This document shows, piece by piece, positions 17,527-25,902 of a DNA stretch of 64,000 nucleotides (position 1 is the first letter of the stretch; every line of letters starts with the position of its first letter). This stretch comes from JANQRA01 sp035550735 (lineage in GTDB: Bacteria > Actinomycetota > Acidimicrobiia > Spongiisociales > ZC4RG35), in assembly GCA_035550735.1 (NCBI GenBank), contig DASZOM010000026.1, positions 62,001 through 126,000 on the forward strand, written 5' to 3'. The translations under genes and the position numbers were made by a program. The notes below the pieces were generated by a model. That model did not search any database and was not told the DNA's origin. It saw only the letters and a list, made by a program, of their open reading frames with translations.

Positions 17527-19179
17527 TTGCCGCGACGGCTGGCATCGTGGGCATGTGCTGCGGGTCTGGCACTGGCCGGTTGCGCCGGGCCACCGGACGG
17601 GTCGGCTTCTCCGGCCGCCACCGGCGACCCGTCTTCCGATTCGCATGCCGAGTGGTCAGGGGAGACCAGGAACGTCCCCGGGGACTACCCGACGATCCAG
17701 GCGGCGGTCGATGCCGCTGCGCCCGGCGATCTGGTCCTCATCGACCGGGGTGTCTACCGGGAGAGCGTCGACGTAAAGACCCCGGGCCTGACCATCCGTG
17801 GTGTCGACCGCAACGAGGTGGTCATCGACGGGGAGTTCGAGCGGGAGAACGGGATCCAGGTGCTCTTCACCGACGGTGTGGCCGTGGAGAACCTCGCCAC
17901 CATGAACAACACGGCGAATGGCGTCTTCTGGAGCGGGGTCCGAGGCTACCGGGCCTCCTACGTCACCGCGGTCAACAACGGCGACTACGGGATCTACGCG
18001 TTCGACTCAGGTGACGGGTTGTTCGAGCACTCATACGCCTCGGGCTCGCCCGACGCGTCGTACTACATCGGCCAGTGCAATCCCTGTCAGGCGGTGATCA
18101 CGGACTCGATCGGCGAGTACAGCGGTCTCGGGTATTCGGGCACCAACGCATCGGGTGACATCTTCATCGTCGATTCGGTGTTCCGGAACAACGGTGCCGG
18201 GCTCGCCCCCAACACCCTCGACTCGGAGCTGCTCCCTCCCGCCGAGGGCTTCGTGATCGCCGGCAACCTGATCCACGACAACGGCTACGTCGAATTCCCC
18301 CACAAAGGGGCGCAGTGGGCAACCCAGGGAAACGGGATCATCGCCGCCGGGACCACCGACGGCCTGATCACCAAGAACCGGATCCTGAATCACCCCTCTA
18401 GCGGGATACAGGTGTCGTTCAACGTCGACGCCAACGTGTACATGCCGGAGGGGAACGTCGTCACCGACAATGTCATCGCCGGCTCCGGCCTCGCCGACCT
18501 CACTCTCTCCGGGCCCGCCCGCTCCGGGAACTGCTTCGCCGGCAATGAGGCCGAGGACACGATGCCGGCCCTGCTGGAGACGACACAAGGATGCGAGGGG
18601 ATGCGGTTCCCCGCGCTCTGGGAGCTGGGCACGGTCTCCTCGCTGTTCGGCAGGGTCATCGAACGCGGGCTGGGCCTCGACTCCGAGGTCTTCTACGGGG
18701 ACATGCCACACCCCGGACCTCAGCCGCAGATGCCGGGCGGGGCGGAGGCGCCGGTGGTCCCTGCCGTGGATGTCTTCGTCGCAGCCAGACCCGATGTCGC
18801 ATCCATAGACGTGCCGGCGATGCCGGAAGGCCTCGAAGTCACCCAACAGAAAGAGTTCAACATCATGGGAGTCACCTTCGCCTCGACGATCGGGGGTCTC
18901 GTCGGCTTGTACGCCTACGTCCTGCCGCTCGTGCTCTACGCGGCCTGGGTGGTGATCGCCGTCTGGGAGATCGTCACCCGACGCGACGACCTCGGACGTG
19001 GTGCGGGGGTGGCGTGGGTCCTGGCCATCCTCATCGTGCCCTTCCTGGGCGTGATCGCCTACTACCTGTTCGGGAAGAGCCGGATCCCGGTCGCCTACCG
19101 GTGGGTGCTGCTCGTAGGCGGGATGGGCGCCTATCTGTTGTTCTTGATGCTCGGGCTGGTGCTCGGCGGGGTCGTGTAG
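17527..19179 (+). CDS. NosD-like beta-helix lipoprotein with C-terminal PLDc_N membrane segment
   Basis: A 550-aa protein. A lipoprotein signal (LALAGCAG) is followed by a right-handed parallel beta-helix: the opening TIQAAVDAAAPGDLVLIDRG is typical of NosD/periplasmic copper-binding repeats, and repeats of the N-x-I-x-x-N type run to about residue 330 (TKNRILNHPSSGIQVSF). After a Pro-rich linker come three membrane helices, the first two with a PLD-nuclease N-terminal (PLDc_N) motif IVPFLGVIAYYLFGKS. The start is TTG 17527, with GGAGAGG at 17514-17520 spaced 6 nt. An N-terminal lipid anchor plus C-terminal helices on one chain is unusual. Cysteines in QCNPCQ near residue 184 may bind metal. 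Confidence 0.82.
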   Translation: MPRRLASWACAAGLALAGCAGPPDGSASPAATGDPSSDSHAEWSGETRNVPGDYPTIQAAVDAAAPGDLVLIDRGVYRESVDVKTPGLTIRGVDRNEVVIDGEFERENGIQVLFTDGVAVENLATMNNTANGVFWSGVRGYRASYVTAVNNGDYGIYAFDSGDGLFEHSYASGSPDASYYIGQCNPCQAVITDSIGEYSGLGYSGTNASGDIFIVDSVFRNNGAGLAPNTLDSELLPPAEGFVIAGNLIHDNGYVEFPHKGAQWATQGNGIIAAGTTDGLITKNRILNHPSSGIQVSFNVDANVYMPEGNVVTDNVIAGSGLADLTLSGPARSGNCFAGNEAEDTMPALLETTQGCEGMRFPALWELGTVSSLFGRVIERGLGLDSEVFYGDMPHPGPQPQMPGGAEAPVVPAVDVFVAARPDVASIDVPAMPEGLEVTQQKEFNIMGVTFASTIGGLVGLYAYVLPLVLYAAWVVIAVWEIVTRRDDLGRGAGVAWVLAILIVPFLGVIAYYLFGKSRIPVAYRWVLLVGGMGAYLLFLMLGLVLGGVV

Positions 19180-19185
19180 GAGACG

Positions 19186-20214
19186 ATGTCCGACCACCGC
19201 GGAGGGGGGAGTGTCTCCCGGCGAGATCTCCTCAAGAAGGCAGGTCTCGGTGGCGCCGCCTTGCTCGGCGGCTCCCTGCTCGGGGCATCCGCCGGTCAAC
19301 GTCCCGCGTCACCGGCCGATGACTACGACCCGGCCCACACCGCCGTCGGTGAGGAGGTCATGTCCTCGATCTACGGCCACGCCCTGGCGCCACCGCGGGG
19401 CATGGGTGCCGACGCCCTGGACGCACATACCTTCCCACCCCAGCCCGACGGCAGGCCGGCCGGCACGGTGCGCGAGCTGGAGATCACCGCCGAGGAGCGT
19501 TTGATCGAGGTCGCCGATGGAACGTTCGTCGAGGCCTGGACCTACGGGGGAACGGTTCCCGCTCCGGTGATCCGCGCCACCGAGGGCGACCTCCTCCGCA
19601 TCCGCTTCCGAAACCGGACCGGGCATGCCCACAACATCCATTTCCATGGGGCACACCGGCCCGAGATGGACGGCTGGGAGCCGATCCCTCCGGCAGGGGA
19701 GACCGTTTACGAGATCGAGGCCGGCCCGGCCGGTGTCCACCCCTTCCACTGTCACTCCACCCCACTCGCCGAGCACGTGGCCCGAGGGCTGTACGGCATG
19801 ATGATCGTCGACCCTCCGGCGGGACGTCCTCCGGCACAGGAGGTGGCCCTGCTGCTCTCCGGATTCTCGAATGACCTGATCGGCCGCAATGGGGTCGTGG
19901 CGTGGAACGGCGTGGCCGGGTTCTATTCCGAGTTCCCGATCAAGGTGGCCAAGGGAGAGCCGGTGCGGGCCTATGTGGTCAACATGCTCGAATACGAGCC
20001 GTTGGCCTCCTTCCACCTCCATGCCGAGACCTTCGACATCTACCCGGCCGGGATGGGAGCCCGGCCCGCGTTTCGGGACGACACCATCGCACTCGCCCAG
20101 GCGCAACGGGCGATCGTGGAGTTTCGTCTCCCCGGCTATGGGCGCTATATGTTCCACCCCCACCAGCACTGGCTCGCCGAACGGGGCGCCACAGGCTGGT
20201 TCGCCGCCGTCTAG
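19186..20214 (+). CDS. Two-domain multicopper oxidase, Tat-exported
   Basis: Exported copper oxidase of 342 aa. The N-terminus carries a twin-arginine signal (SRRDLLKKAG, then an Ala/Gly-rich core). Domain 1 has the copper motifs HAHNIHFHGAH and HPFHCHSTPLAEHVARGLYG; domain 2 has SFHLHAETFDIYP and the C-terminal RYMFHPHQHWLAERG. The length fits two-domain laccase or nitrite-reductase-like enzymes, which assemble as trimers. It is six bases downstream of the beta-helix gene. Substrate (phenols, metals, nitrite) cannot be assigned. Confidence 0.9.
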   Translation: MSDHRGGGSVSRRDLLKKAGLGGAALLGGSLLGASAGQRPASPADDYDPAHTAVGEEVMSSIYGHALAPPRGMGADALDAHTFPPQPDGRPAGTVRELEITAEERLIEVADGTFVEAWTYGGTVPAPVIRATEGDLLRIRFRNRTGHAHNIHFHGAHRPEMDGWEPIPPAGETVYEIEAGPAGVHPFHCHSTPLAEHVARGLYGMMIVDPPAGRPPAQEVALLLSGFSNDLIGRNGVVAWNGVAGFYSEFPIKVAKGEPVRAYVVNMLEYEPLASFHLHAETFDIYPAGMGARPAFRDDTIALAQAQRAIVEFRLPGYGRYMFHPHQHWLAERGATGWFAAV

Positions 20215-20220
20215 GCGCCC

Positions 20221-20757
20221 TCAGACCTTGTGCACCTTGTCGCCCACGGAGAAGGTTCCTCCCTGGACGATGAAGGTGTTCACTCCCCGGAACCGATTGT
20301 CCCGGCCGACCCCGACATTGGCGAAGCGGAGCGCGTCGCTGCCGAACCGCCCGGAGAACTTGGTGCATCCGGTGTGGGGGACATCGGAGATCTCGATCAC
20401 GGCCTCGCCCATGCCCAGCCGTGTCCCCGCCGGCAGGTTGGCCACAGAGATGTCGAGGTCGACGTAGACCTGGTCACCGGCGAGGGGCCAGCGTTCCCGG
20501 GTGATCGCCACCGCCTCGGCGACCCGGGCACTCATCAGCGTGAGCTGCGCGCCGAAGTGGGGCTGGCCGTCCGGGCCGACACGCTCGACCCAGTTGTCCC
20601 CGACCAGGCCGAGCTCAGGGTGGAGTTGGGCCATCTCCACGACCTCGCGCTGATTCACGGCCGGCCGCCGCACGATCATCTCGACCGGCCCGGCGTCCTT
20701 GGGCGCGTCCAGGATGCCCTCGAGGAGCGCATCCAGCTCGGCTGTCGTTCTCTGCAT
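20221..20757 (-). CDS. MOSC domain protein
   Basis: A 178-aa protein with the MOSC fold (molybdenum cofactor sulfurase C-terminal domain), which binds sulfur- or Mo-containing ligands. The central conserved Cys lies in SDVPHTGCTKFSGRFG, preceded by GDNWVERVG and LPAGTRLGMGEAVIEI. The start is ATG 20757 (MQRTTAELDALLEG). It ends 6 bp from the multicopper oxidase stop (convergent) and starts 61 bp from the divergent kinase gene. Its exact substrate is unknown. Confidence 0.87.
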   Translation of the reverse strand: MQRTTAELDALLEGILDAPKDAGPVEMIVRRPAVNQREVVEMAQLHPELGLVGDNWVERVGPDGQPHFGAQLTLMSARVAEAVAITRERWPLAGDQVYVDLDISVANLPAGTRLGMGEAVIEISDVPHTGCTKFSGRFGSDALRFANVGVGRDNRFRGVNTFIVQGGTFSVGDKVHKV

Positions 20758-20818
20758 GGCCGCAGTATGCCCGCTGACCTGGTGCGTGGCCAAGGAGATC
20801 TCAATAGGAGGGCCGTTC

Positions 20819-22354
20819 TTGTCGATAGAACGATGCTTCATGTCTGCAACCAGAATGTTCTCCGCCCTGCGTTCGAGGGATTCCGCCGACGCGCCCGGCA
20901 AGGAGCTCCGCGAGGAGCGTGACCGGTTCATCGAGACCGCGTACTTCCACATCAACGAGCCGTTGGAGACCGTGGTCGGGCTCGCCGACCTGCTCATGGA
21001 TCGGACCCGTCATCTCAATGCCGGGGTGCGCAACGAGATCATCGAGCTGCTGGCGATGCATGTCGCCGATGCGTCCCGGGTAGTGAACGACCTCCTCATC
21101 GTGGCCCGCTTCGACATGGACGACCTCGATCTGGAGATGGGAACCGTGGAGCTGAGGGACGTTGTCGACGCGGCGACCACGGGGTGGGCGTCGAAACAGC
21201 GATCCCGGCTATCGGTCACGGGCAACGCCACGGGCCGGGCGGATGAGCGATGGGTCACCCACATCGTCGGCAATCTCCTACGCAACGCCGTGGCCCATGG
21301 TGGGGCCAACATCTGGGTGAAGATCACAGAAGGCCACAACCGCGTAGTCCTCGAGGTGATCGATGACGGGAAGGGTGTCAGGCCCGCCGACGCCGAACTG
21401 ATCTTCGAGCCGTATTTCTCCCGCCCGGGGGATGCGAAGAGCCGTGCCTCCCTGGGGCTCGGCCTGCATGTCTCCCGCCGTCTCGCCCGTGCCATGGGGG
21501 GTGAGGTGAGCTACGAGCGTCATGACGGTCGAACGGTCTTCGCCCTCAGCCTCCCCAGGGTGAACCTGCAATCGGTCCGTCGCAGCCTGCGCGAGGACCT
21601 GGAGATCGATCCATTCGAGGGCAAGCCGAACGAGGAGGCCATCGGCAAGGTCATCGAGTCGGGTGGTCCCAAGATCGCCTATCAGCCGATCGTCGACATC
21701 GAGGCGGCCAGGAATGGCTCCACCGAAGTGGTGGGTTACGAGGGGCTGGCCAGATTCCCTTTCGCCCCGCCCCCCGTGTGGTTCGAGACGGCCTCCTCCC
21801 ACGGCCTTCGTGGCGACCTGGAGCTGTCGGCGATCGTCGCCAGCGTCTCCGCATTCACCCCGGAGACACCCGGGTTCCTCGCGGTGAACCTCTCCGATGC
21901 CACCCTGGTCTCGTCGCGGCTGCGCGAGGCCGTCGAGGGGATCGACCCGGGGCGGGTGGTGCTCGAGCTCTCCGAGTCCGCCGTGATCCGCAATTACGAG
22001 CTGACCAAACGTCACATCGAGGCTTTGCAAGACGTCGGCTTCCGTCTCGCCATCGACGACCTCGGCGCCGGGGAGATCGATCTCTGGCACATGCTCCGCC
22101 TCAACCCGGACTTCATCAAGATCGACATGTCGCTGGTCCGCGACCTCCACAACGAGCCCCGCAACCGGGCCATGATCCGGGGTGTCGCCGCCATGGGAGA
22201 CGACCTGGGGATCATGGTGATCGCCGAGGGAGTCGAGTCGTTCCAGGAGGAGGAGAAGCTCCTCACCATCGGGGTGCGCTACGGCCAGGGTTATCGCTAC
22301 GGCAAGCCCGGTGCCCTGCAGTGGAAGTCCCGGGTGCTCGACTCGGACGAATAG
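20819..22354 (+). CDS. Histidine-kinase core fused to EAL phosphodiesterase domain
   Basis: A 511-aa soluble protein with an uncommon order: DHp/HisKA (about 30-105), HATPase (about 125-240), EAL (about 262-510). The ATPase domain keeps its N box (GNLLRNAVAHG), DDGKGVRP and SLGLGLHVSR. In the DHp helix, FIETAYFHINEPL aligns with FxxxxSHELRxPL so that Phe43 sits at the phospho-His position and His44 one place later. The EAL domain looks active: GYEGLARF, NLSDATL, ELSESA, IDDLGAGE, FIKID, AEGVES and GQGY. I chose TTG 20819 because AGGAGGG (20806-20812) lies 6 nt upstream; ATG 20840 is the alternative. No receiver domain is present. Confidence 0.85.
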   Translation: MSIERCFMSATRMFSALRSRDSADAPGKELREERDRFIETAYFHINEPLETVVGLADLLMDRTRHLNAGVRNEIIELLAMHVADASRVVNDLLIVARFDMDDLDLEMGTVELRDVVDAATTGWASKQRSRLSVTGNATGRADERWVTHIVGNLLRNAVAHGGANIWVKITEGHNRVVLEVIDDGKGVRPADAELIFEPYFSRPGDAKSRASLGLGLHVSRRLARAMGGEVSYERHDGRTVFALSLPRVNLQSVRRSLREDLEIDPFEGKPNEEAIGKVIESGGPKIAYQPIVDIEAARNGSTEVVGYEGLARFPFAPPPVWFETASSHGLRGDLELSAIVASVSAFTPETPGFLAVNLSDATLVSSRLREAVEGIDPGRVVLELSESAVIRNYELTKRHIEALQDVGFRLAIDDLGAGEIDLWHMLRLNPDFIKIDMSLVRDLHNEPRNRAMIRGVAAMGDDLGIMVIAEGVESFQEEEKLLTIGVRYGQGYRYGKPGALQWKSRVLDSDE

Positions 22355-22366
22355 CCCTCGAAGCGA

Positions 22367-22386
22367 AGGTGCCCTGACAGGCGCCT
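22367..22386. terminator. Possible hairpin between convergent genes
   Basis: AGGTGCC and GGCGCCT can pair around a six-base loop (CTGACA) in the 47-bp gap between the kinase/EAL gene and the convergent small gene. There is no clear T-run on either side, so intrinsic termination is uncertain. Confidence 0.3.
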
Positions 22387-22401
22387 CGTCGGGCGGTGAG
22401 C

Positions 22402-22755
22402 TCAGCCGGATCGAGAGCCGTCGAGATACTGGATCAGGTCGTGGGCGGCCAGCTCGATCTCCTTGTGAAACCACTCGGTGGCCCGGTAGCGGCAGGCGAT
22501 CAGCCCCATCCGATGGAGTCTGCGGAAATCACCGAAGACGAAGCCGTATCTGGCCTTCGTTCCGTCCTGGGCCCCTTCGGTGAGCCCGAGATGCCAGCCC
22601 GAGTACTCGTCCCAGTCGTGATTCTCCAGATAGGCGTTCTCGTCGGCCGCCGTCGGCTGAGCCTCGCCCCATTCACTGCGCAACACGTAATGCCTCGAGT
22701 CGATCAAGGCGCGGGCCTTGGCGACGGCAACCGGGTTGACTCGGTACTCGGGCAC
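22402..22755 (-). CDS. Conserved actinobacterial protein of unknown function
   Basis: A 117-aa soluble protein, rich in Arg, Glu and Trp, with no signal or membrane segment. The strings NHDWDEYSGWHLGLTEGA and YGFVFGDFRRLHRMGLIACR look like a conserved small actinobacterial family that I recognise by pattern but that has no assigned function. The start is GTG 22755; TAGGGT lies 6 nt upstream (22762-22767), reusing the TAG stop codon of the JAMM gene before it, so it may have its own leaderless transcript inside the operon. Confidence 0.75.
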   Translation of the reverse strand: MPEYRVNPVAVAKARALIDSRHYVLRSEWGEAQPTAADENAYLENHDWDEYSGWHLGLTEGAQDGTKARYGFVFGDFRRLHRMGLIACRYRATEWFHKEIELAAHDLIQYLDGSRSG

Positions 22756-22764
22756 GATCGAACC

Positions 22765-23154
22765 CTACGACAGCTCGAGGGTCACCCCGTCACGCCAGGC
22801 GCCGATGTCCGCCGTCCCGCTGCCCAGCCCCACCACCAGATAGACCCAGTCGCGCTCCAGCGCCTTGGCCAGGTCGGTCGCCGACATCCGGCCCGGGCCG
22901 CGGGGATGGGAGTGAAAGGCCCCACCCAGTGACCACCCACGAGACTCGGCGTCCTTGAGGGCGTCGAAGTGCTGGCTCGGCGGGACGGTGTAGGCGACCG
23001 GGGACCGGTCTTCGTTGTCCGTGGGGTAGACCTCGACCACCGTGTCCCCATCCAGGGCGAGCAATCCGCAGCCCTCGTTGGGGAGCGCGGCGCGGCAATG
23101 GGCGACGATCTCGGCGCGGAGATGCTCGGGCAGGCGCAGGACCGGGCTGGCCAT
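22765..23154 (-). CDS. JAMM/Mov34-type zinc metallopeptidase
   Basis: A 129-aa stand-alone JAB1/MPN+ domain. The catalytic set is complete: Glu in NEGCGLLALDG and the zinc motif HSHPRGPGRMSATD (H-x-H-x7-S-x2-D). Bacterial relatives such as Mec of mycobacteria clip ubiquitin-like sulfur carriers (CysO, MoaD or ThiS types), but no such partner gene is adjacent. It begins 14 bp after the aceE stop and is probably transcribed with it. Start: ATG 23154 (MASPVLRLPEHL). Substrate unknown. Confidence 0.88.
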   Translation of the reverse strand: MASPVLRLPEHLRAEIVAHCRAALPNEGCGLLALDGDTVVEVYPTDNEDRSPVAYTVPPSQHFDALKDAESRGWSLGGAFHSHPRGPGRMSATDLAKALERDWVYLVVGLGSGTADIGAWRDGVTLELS

Positions 23155-23168
23155 GGTGGCGGATCGCC

Positions 23169-25889
23169 CTAGTGGGCGTGCGCCGGGTCGGGCGCCTCCG
23201 GGTCGATGCCGTACCGGTCGTAGGCGTCTTTCAGGGCGGCCGGCTCGATCCGCCCCGAGGTGACCAGACCGGACAGGGCGGCCACCACGACGTGACCGGT
23301 GTCCGTCTCGAAGAAGCGCCGCAGCGCCCGTCTGCTGTCGGAGCGGCCATATCCGTCGGTCCCGAGAACCAGGTAGTCGCGGGGCATCCACTTCGCCACC
23401 TGGTCCGGGACCATCTTCATGAAGTCGGTCACGGCCACGATCGGGCCGTGGGATCCGGACATCAGCTGGGTCACCAGCGGGACACGGGCCTCCTGATCAG
23501 GGTGGAACCGGTTCCAGCGCTCGACCCCGAGGGCTTGCTCCCGGAGCGCCTTGTACGACGTGGCCGACCACAGCTCGGCCCCCACGTCGTAGTGCTCGGC
23601 CAATTCGTCACGGGCGGCGCGCGCCGCAAGGTTGGCCGTGCCCGAGAAGAGCACGGTGACATCCTGTCCGATCCCGTCGGGTGGGCCCGCCCACCGGTAT
23701 AGCCCGTCGATGATCCCCTGCTCGACCCCCTCGGGCCGGGCCGGCTGGGCATAGTTCTCGTTGTACACGGTGAGGTAGTAGAAGACGTCCTCGGGCTCGG
23801 GGCCGTACATGCGCTGGATCCCGTGCCGGACGATGGTCCCCAGCTCGTAGGCGAAGGCGGGGTCGTACGCCTGGCAAACCGGCACGGTGGAGGCGAGGAC
23901 GTGGCTGTGCCCGTCCTGGTGCTGGAGGCCTTCGCCGGCCAGCGTCGTCCGTCCTGCGGTGGCGCCGAGCAGGAACCCGCGCGCCCGGGCGTCTCCCGCC
24001 GCCCAGATCAGGTCGCCGACCCGCTGGAAACCGAACATCGAGTAGAAGATGAAGAACGGGACCGTGGGCACACCGCGGGTGAAGTAGGAGGTCCCGGCAG
24101 CGATCCAGGACGCCATCGAGCCCGCTTCGGTTATCCCCTCCTCGAGGATCTGGCCATCCTGGGACTCCGCGTAGGAGAGAAGCATCGACGCGTCCACGGG
24201 CTCGTAGAGCTGGCCCTTGGAGGCGTAGATCTTCAGCTCGCGGAACAGGGAGTCCATCCCGAAGGTGCGCGCCTCGTCGGGGACGATGGGGATGACACGG
24301 GGCCCGAAGCCGTCGACCCGTGCCAGCGAGCGCAACAGCCTGGTGAAGGCCGAGGTGGTGGAGGCCTCGACCTGGCCGGAGCCGGCCATCACCTCGGCAT
24401 ATGCCTCGTCGCCTGGCAACTCCAGTGAGACCTCGGGGACGTGCCGGCGGGGTACGGGCCCGCCCAGCTCCTCACGTCTCGCCATGAGGTAGTCGTGCTC
24501 GGGTGTCCCCGGGCCGGGCCGGTGGTAGGGAGGCACCTTGTCGCCCTCCAGCGCATCGTCGGGGATCTCGTTCTCGAGATGGAGACGGTTTCGCAGGGCG
24601 AGGAGCTGTTGGTTGGTCAGCTGCTTGATCTGGTGTGTGGCGTTGCGACCCTCGACGTCGGGGCCCAATGTCCAGCCCTTGATGGTCTTGGCCAGGATCA
24701 CGGTCGGCCTGCCGTTGTCGATCTCGGTCGCCACCTTGTATGCGGCATAGATCTTGCGGAAGTCGAGGCCTCCCCGGCGCAGGTTCCAGATCTCGTCATC
24801 GCTCATGTCGGCGACCAGCTCCTTGGCGCGGGGGTCCTTGCCGAAGAAGTGGTCCCGGACGTAGGCGCCGTTCTCCGCCTTGTAACGCTGGTACTCGCCG
24901 TCGACCGTGGTGTTCATCACGTTGACCAGGGCACCTTCGGAGTCCTTGGCCAGCAACGCGTCCCAGCCACTGCCCCAGATCACCTTGATCACGTTCCAAC
25001 CGGCTCCTTTGAACACGGCCTCCAGCTCGGTGATGATCTGGCCGTTGCCGCGAACCGGGCCATCGAGCCGTTGCAGGTTGCAGTTGATCACCCATGTCAG
25101 ATTGTCGAGGCCCTCGCGGGAGGCGAGGGTGATCGACCCCAGGGTCTCCGGCTCGTCCACCTCGCCGTCGCCGATGAAGCACCACACCCGGGACTTGGAG
25201 GTGTCGTCCAGGCCCCGGTTGTGCAGGTACTTGTTGAAGCGGGCGTGGTAGATCGAGTTGATCGGCCCCAGACCCATCGACACGGTGGGGAACTCCCAGA
25301 AGTCGGGCATGAGCCGGGGATGCGGGTAGGAGGAGAGGCCGTTGCCCCCGATCTCGAATCTGAAGTTGTCGAGGTGCTTCTCGTCGAAGTGGCCCTCGAG
25401 ATAGGCACGGGCGTATGTGCCGGGGGCGGCGTGGCCCTGGAAGTAGACGTGATCGCCACCGCCCGGGGCGCTCCTCCCCTTGAAGAAGTGGTTGAAGCCG
25501 ATCTCGTAGAGGGTGGCCGAGGAGGCGAAAGTGGAGAGGTGGCCACCGATGCCCTTGTCCCTCTGGTTTGCCTTTACCACCATCACCGCCGCGTTCCAGC
25601 GGATGAATCGGCGGATGCGACGCTCGATCTCCTCGTCGCCGGGGAACTCCGGCTGCTCCTCGAGCGGGATGGTGTTCACATACGGGGTGGTGATCGCACC
25701 CGGGATTCCGAGTCTCGTCTCGTGCGCCCGCTCCAACAGCTTGGCGAGGAGGAATCGGGCGCGAACCGAGCCCTTCTCGGAGGCCACCGCGTCGAGCGAG
25801 TCCATCCACTCCTGGGTCTCGGTGGGATCCGTGTCGGGGAGCTGATGGACGTACTCGTCACCGATGGTATCGCCGAGGTCTGACGGCAT
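23169..25889 (-). CDS. aceE: Pyruvate dehydrogenase E1 component, homodimeric
   Basis: TPP-dependent decarboxylase of the pyruvate dehydrogenase complex, 906 aa, close to the normal length. The TPP/Mg motif is GDGEVDEP (about 239-246) through NCNLQRLDGP (268-277). Other marks are YFQGHAAPGTYARAYLEG, GGHLSTFASSATLYEIGFNH, and the C-terminal LGTDGYGRSDSR with GHVVVAAL. E2 and E3 genes are not here. TAACCT at 25896-25901 lies 6 nt before the ATG, so the transcript is probably leaderless. A hydrolase gene ends 13 bp upstream on the same strand, and a JAMM peptidase follows. Confidence 0.96.
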   Translation of the reverse strand: MPSDLGDTIGDEYVHQLPDTDPTETQEWMDSLDAVASEKGSVRARFLLAKLLERAHETRLGIPGAITTPYVNTIPLEEQPEFPGDEEIERRIRRFIRWNAAVMVVKANQRDKGIGGHLSTFASSATLYEIGFNHFFKGRSAPGGGDHVYFQGHAAPGTYARAYLEGHFDEKHLDNFRFEIGGNGLSSYPHPRLMPDFWEFPTVSMGLGPINSIYHARFNKYLHNRGLDDTSKSRVWCFIGDGEVDEPETLGSITLASREGLDNLTWVINCNLQRLDGPVRGNGQIITELEAVFKGAGWNVIKVIWGSGWDALLAKDSEGALVNVMNTTVDGEYQRYKAENGAYVRDHFFGKDPRAKELVADMSDDEIWNLRRGGLDFRKIYAAYKVATEIDNGRPTVILAKTIKGWTLGPDVEGRNATHQIKQLTNQQLLALRNRLHLENEIPDDALEGDKVPPYHRPGPGTPEHDYLMARREELGGPVPRRHVPEVSLELPGDEAYAEVMAGSGQVEASTTSAFTRLLRSLARVDGFGPRVIPIVPDEARTFGMDSLFRELKIYASKGQLYEPVDASMLLSYAESQDGQILEEGITEAGSMASWIAAGTSYFTRGVPTVPFFIFYSMFGFQRVGDLIWAAGDARARGFLLGATAGRTTLAGEGLQHQDGHSHVLASTVPVCQAYDPAFAYELGTIVRHGIQRMYGPEPEDVFYYLTVYNENYAQPARPEGVEQGIIDGLYRWAGPPDGIGQDVTVLFSGTANLAARAARDELAEHYDVGAELWSATSYKALREQALGVERWNRFHPDQEARVPLVTQLMSGSHGPIVAVTDFMKMVPDQVAKWMPRDYLVLGTDGYGRSDSRRALRRFFETDTGHVVVAALSGLVTSGRIEPAALKDAYDRYGIDPEAPDPAHAH

Positions 25890-25902
25890 GTGCCCAGGTT
25901 AG

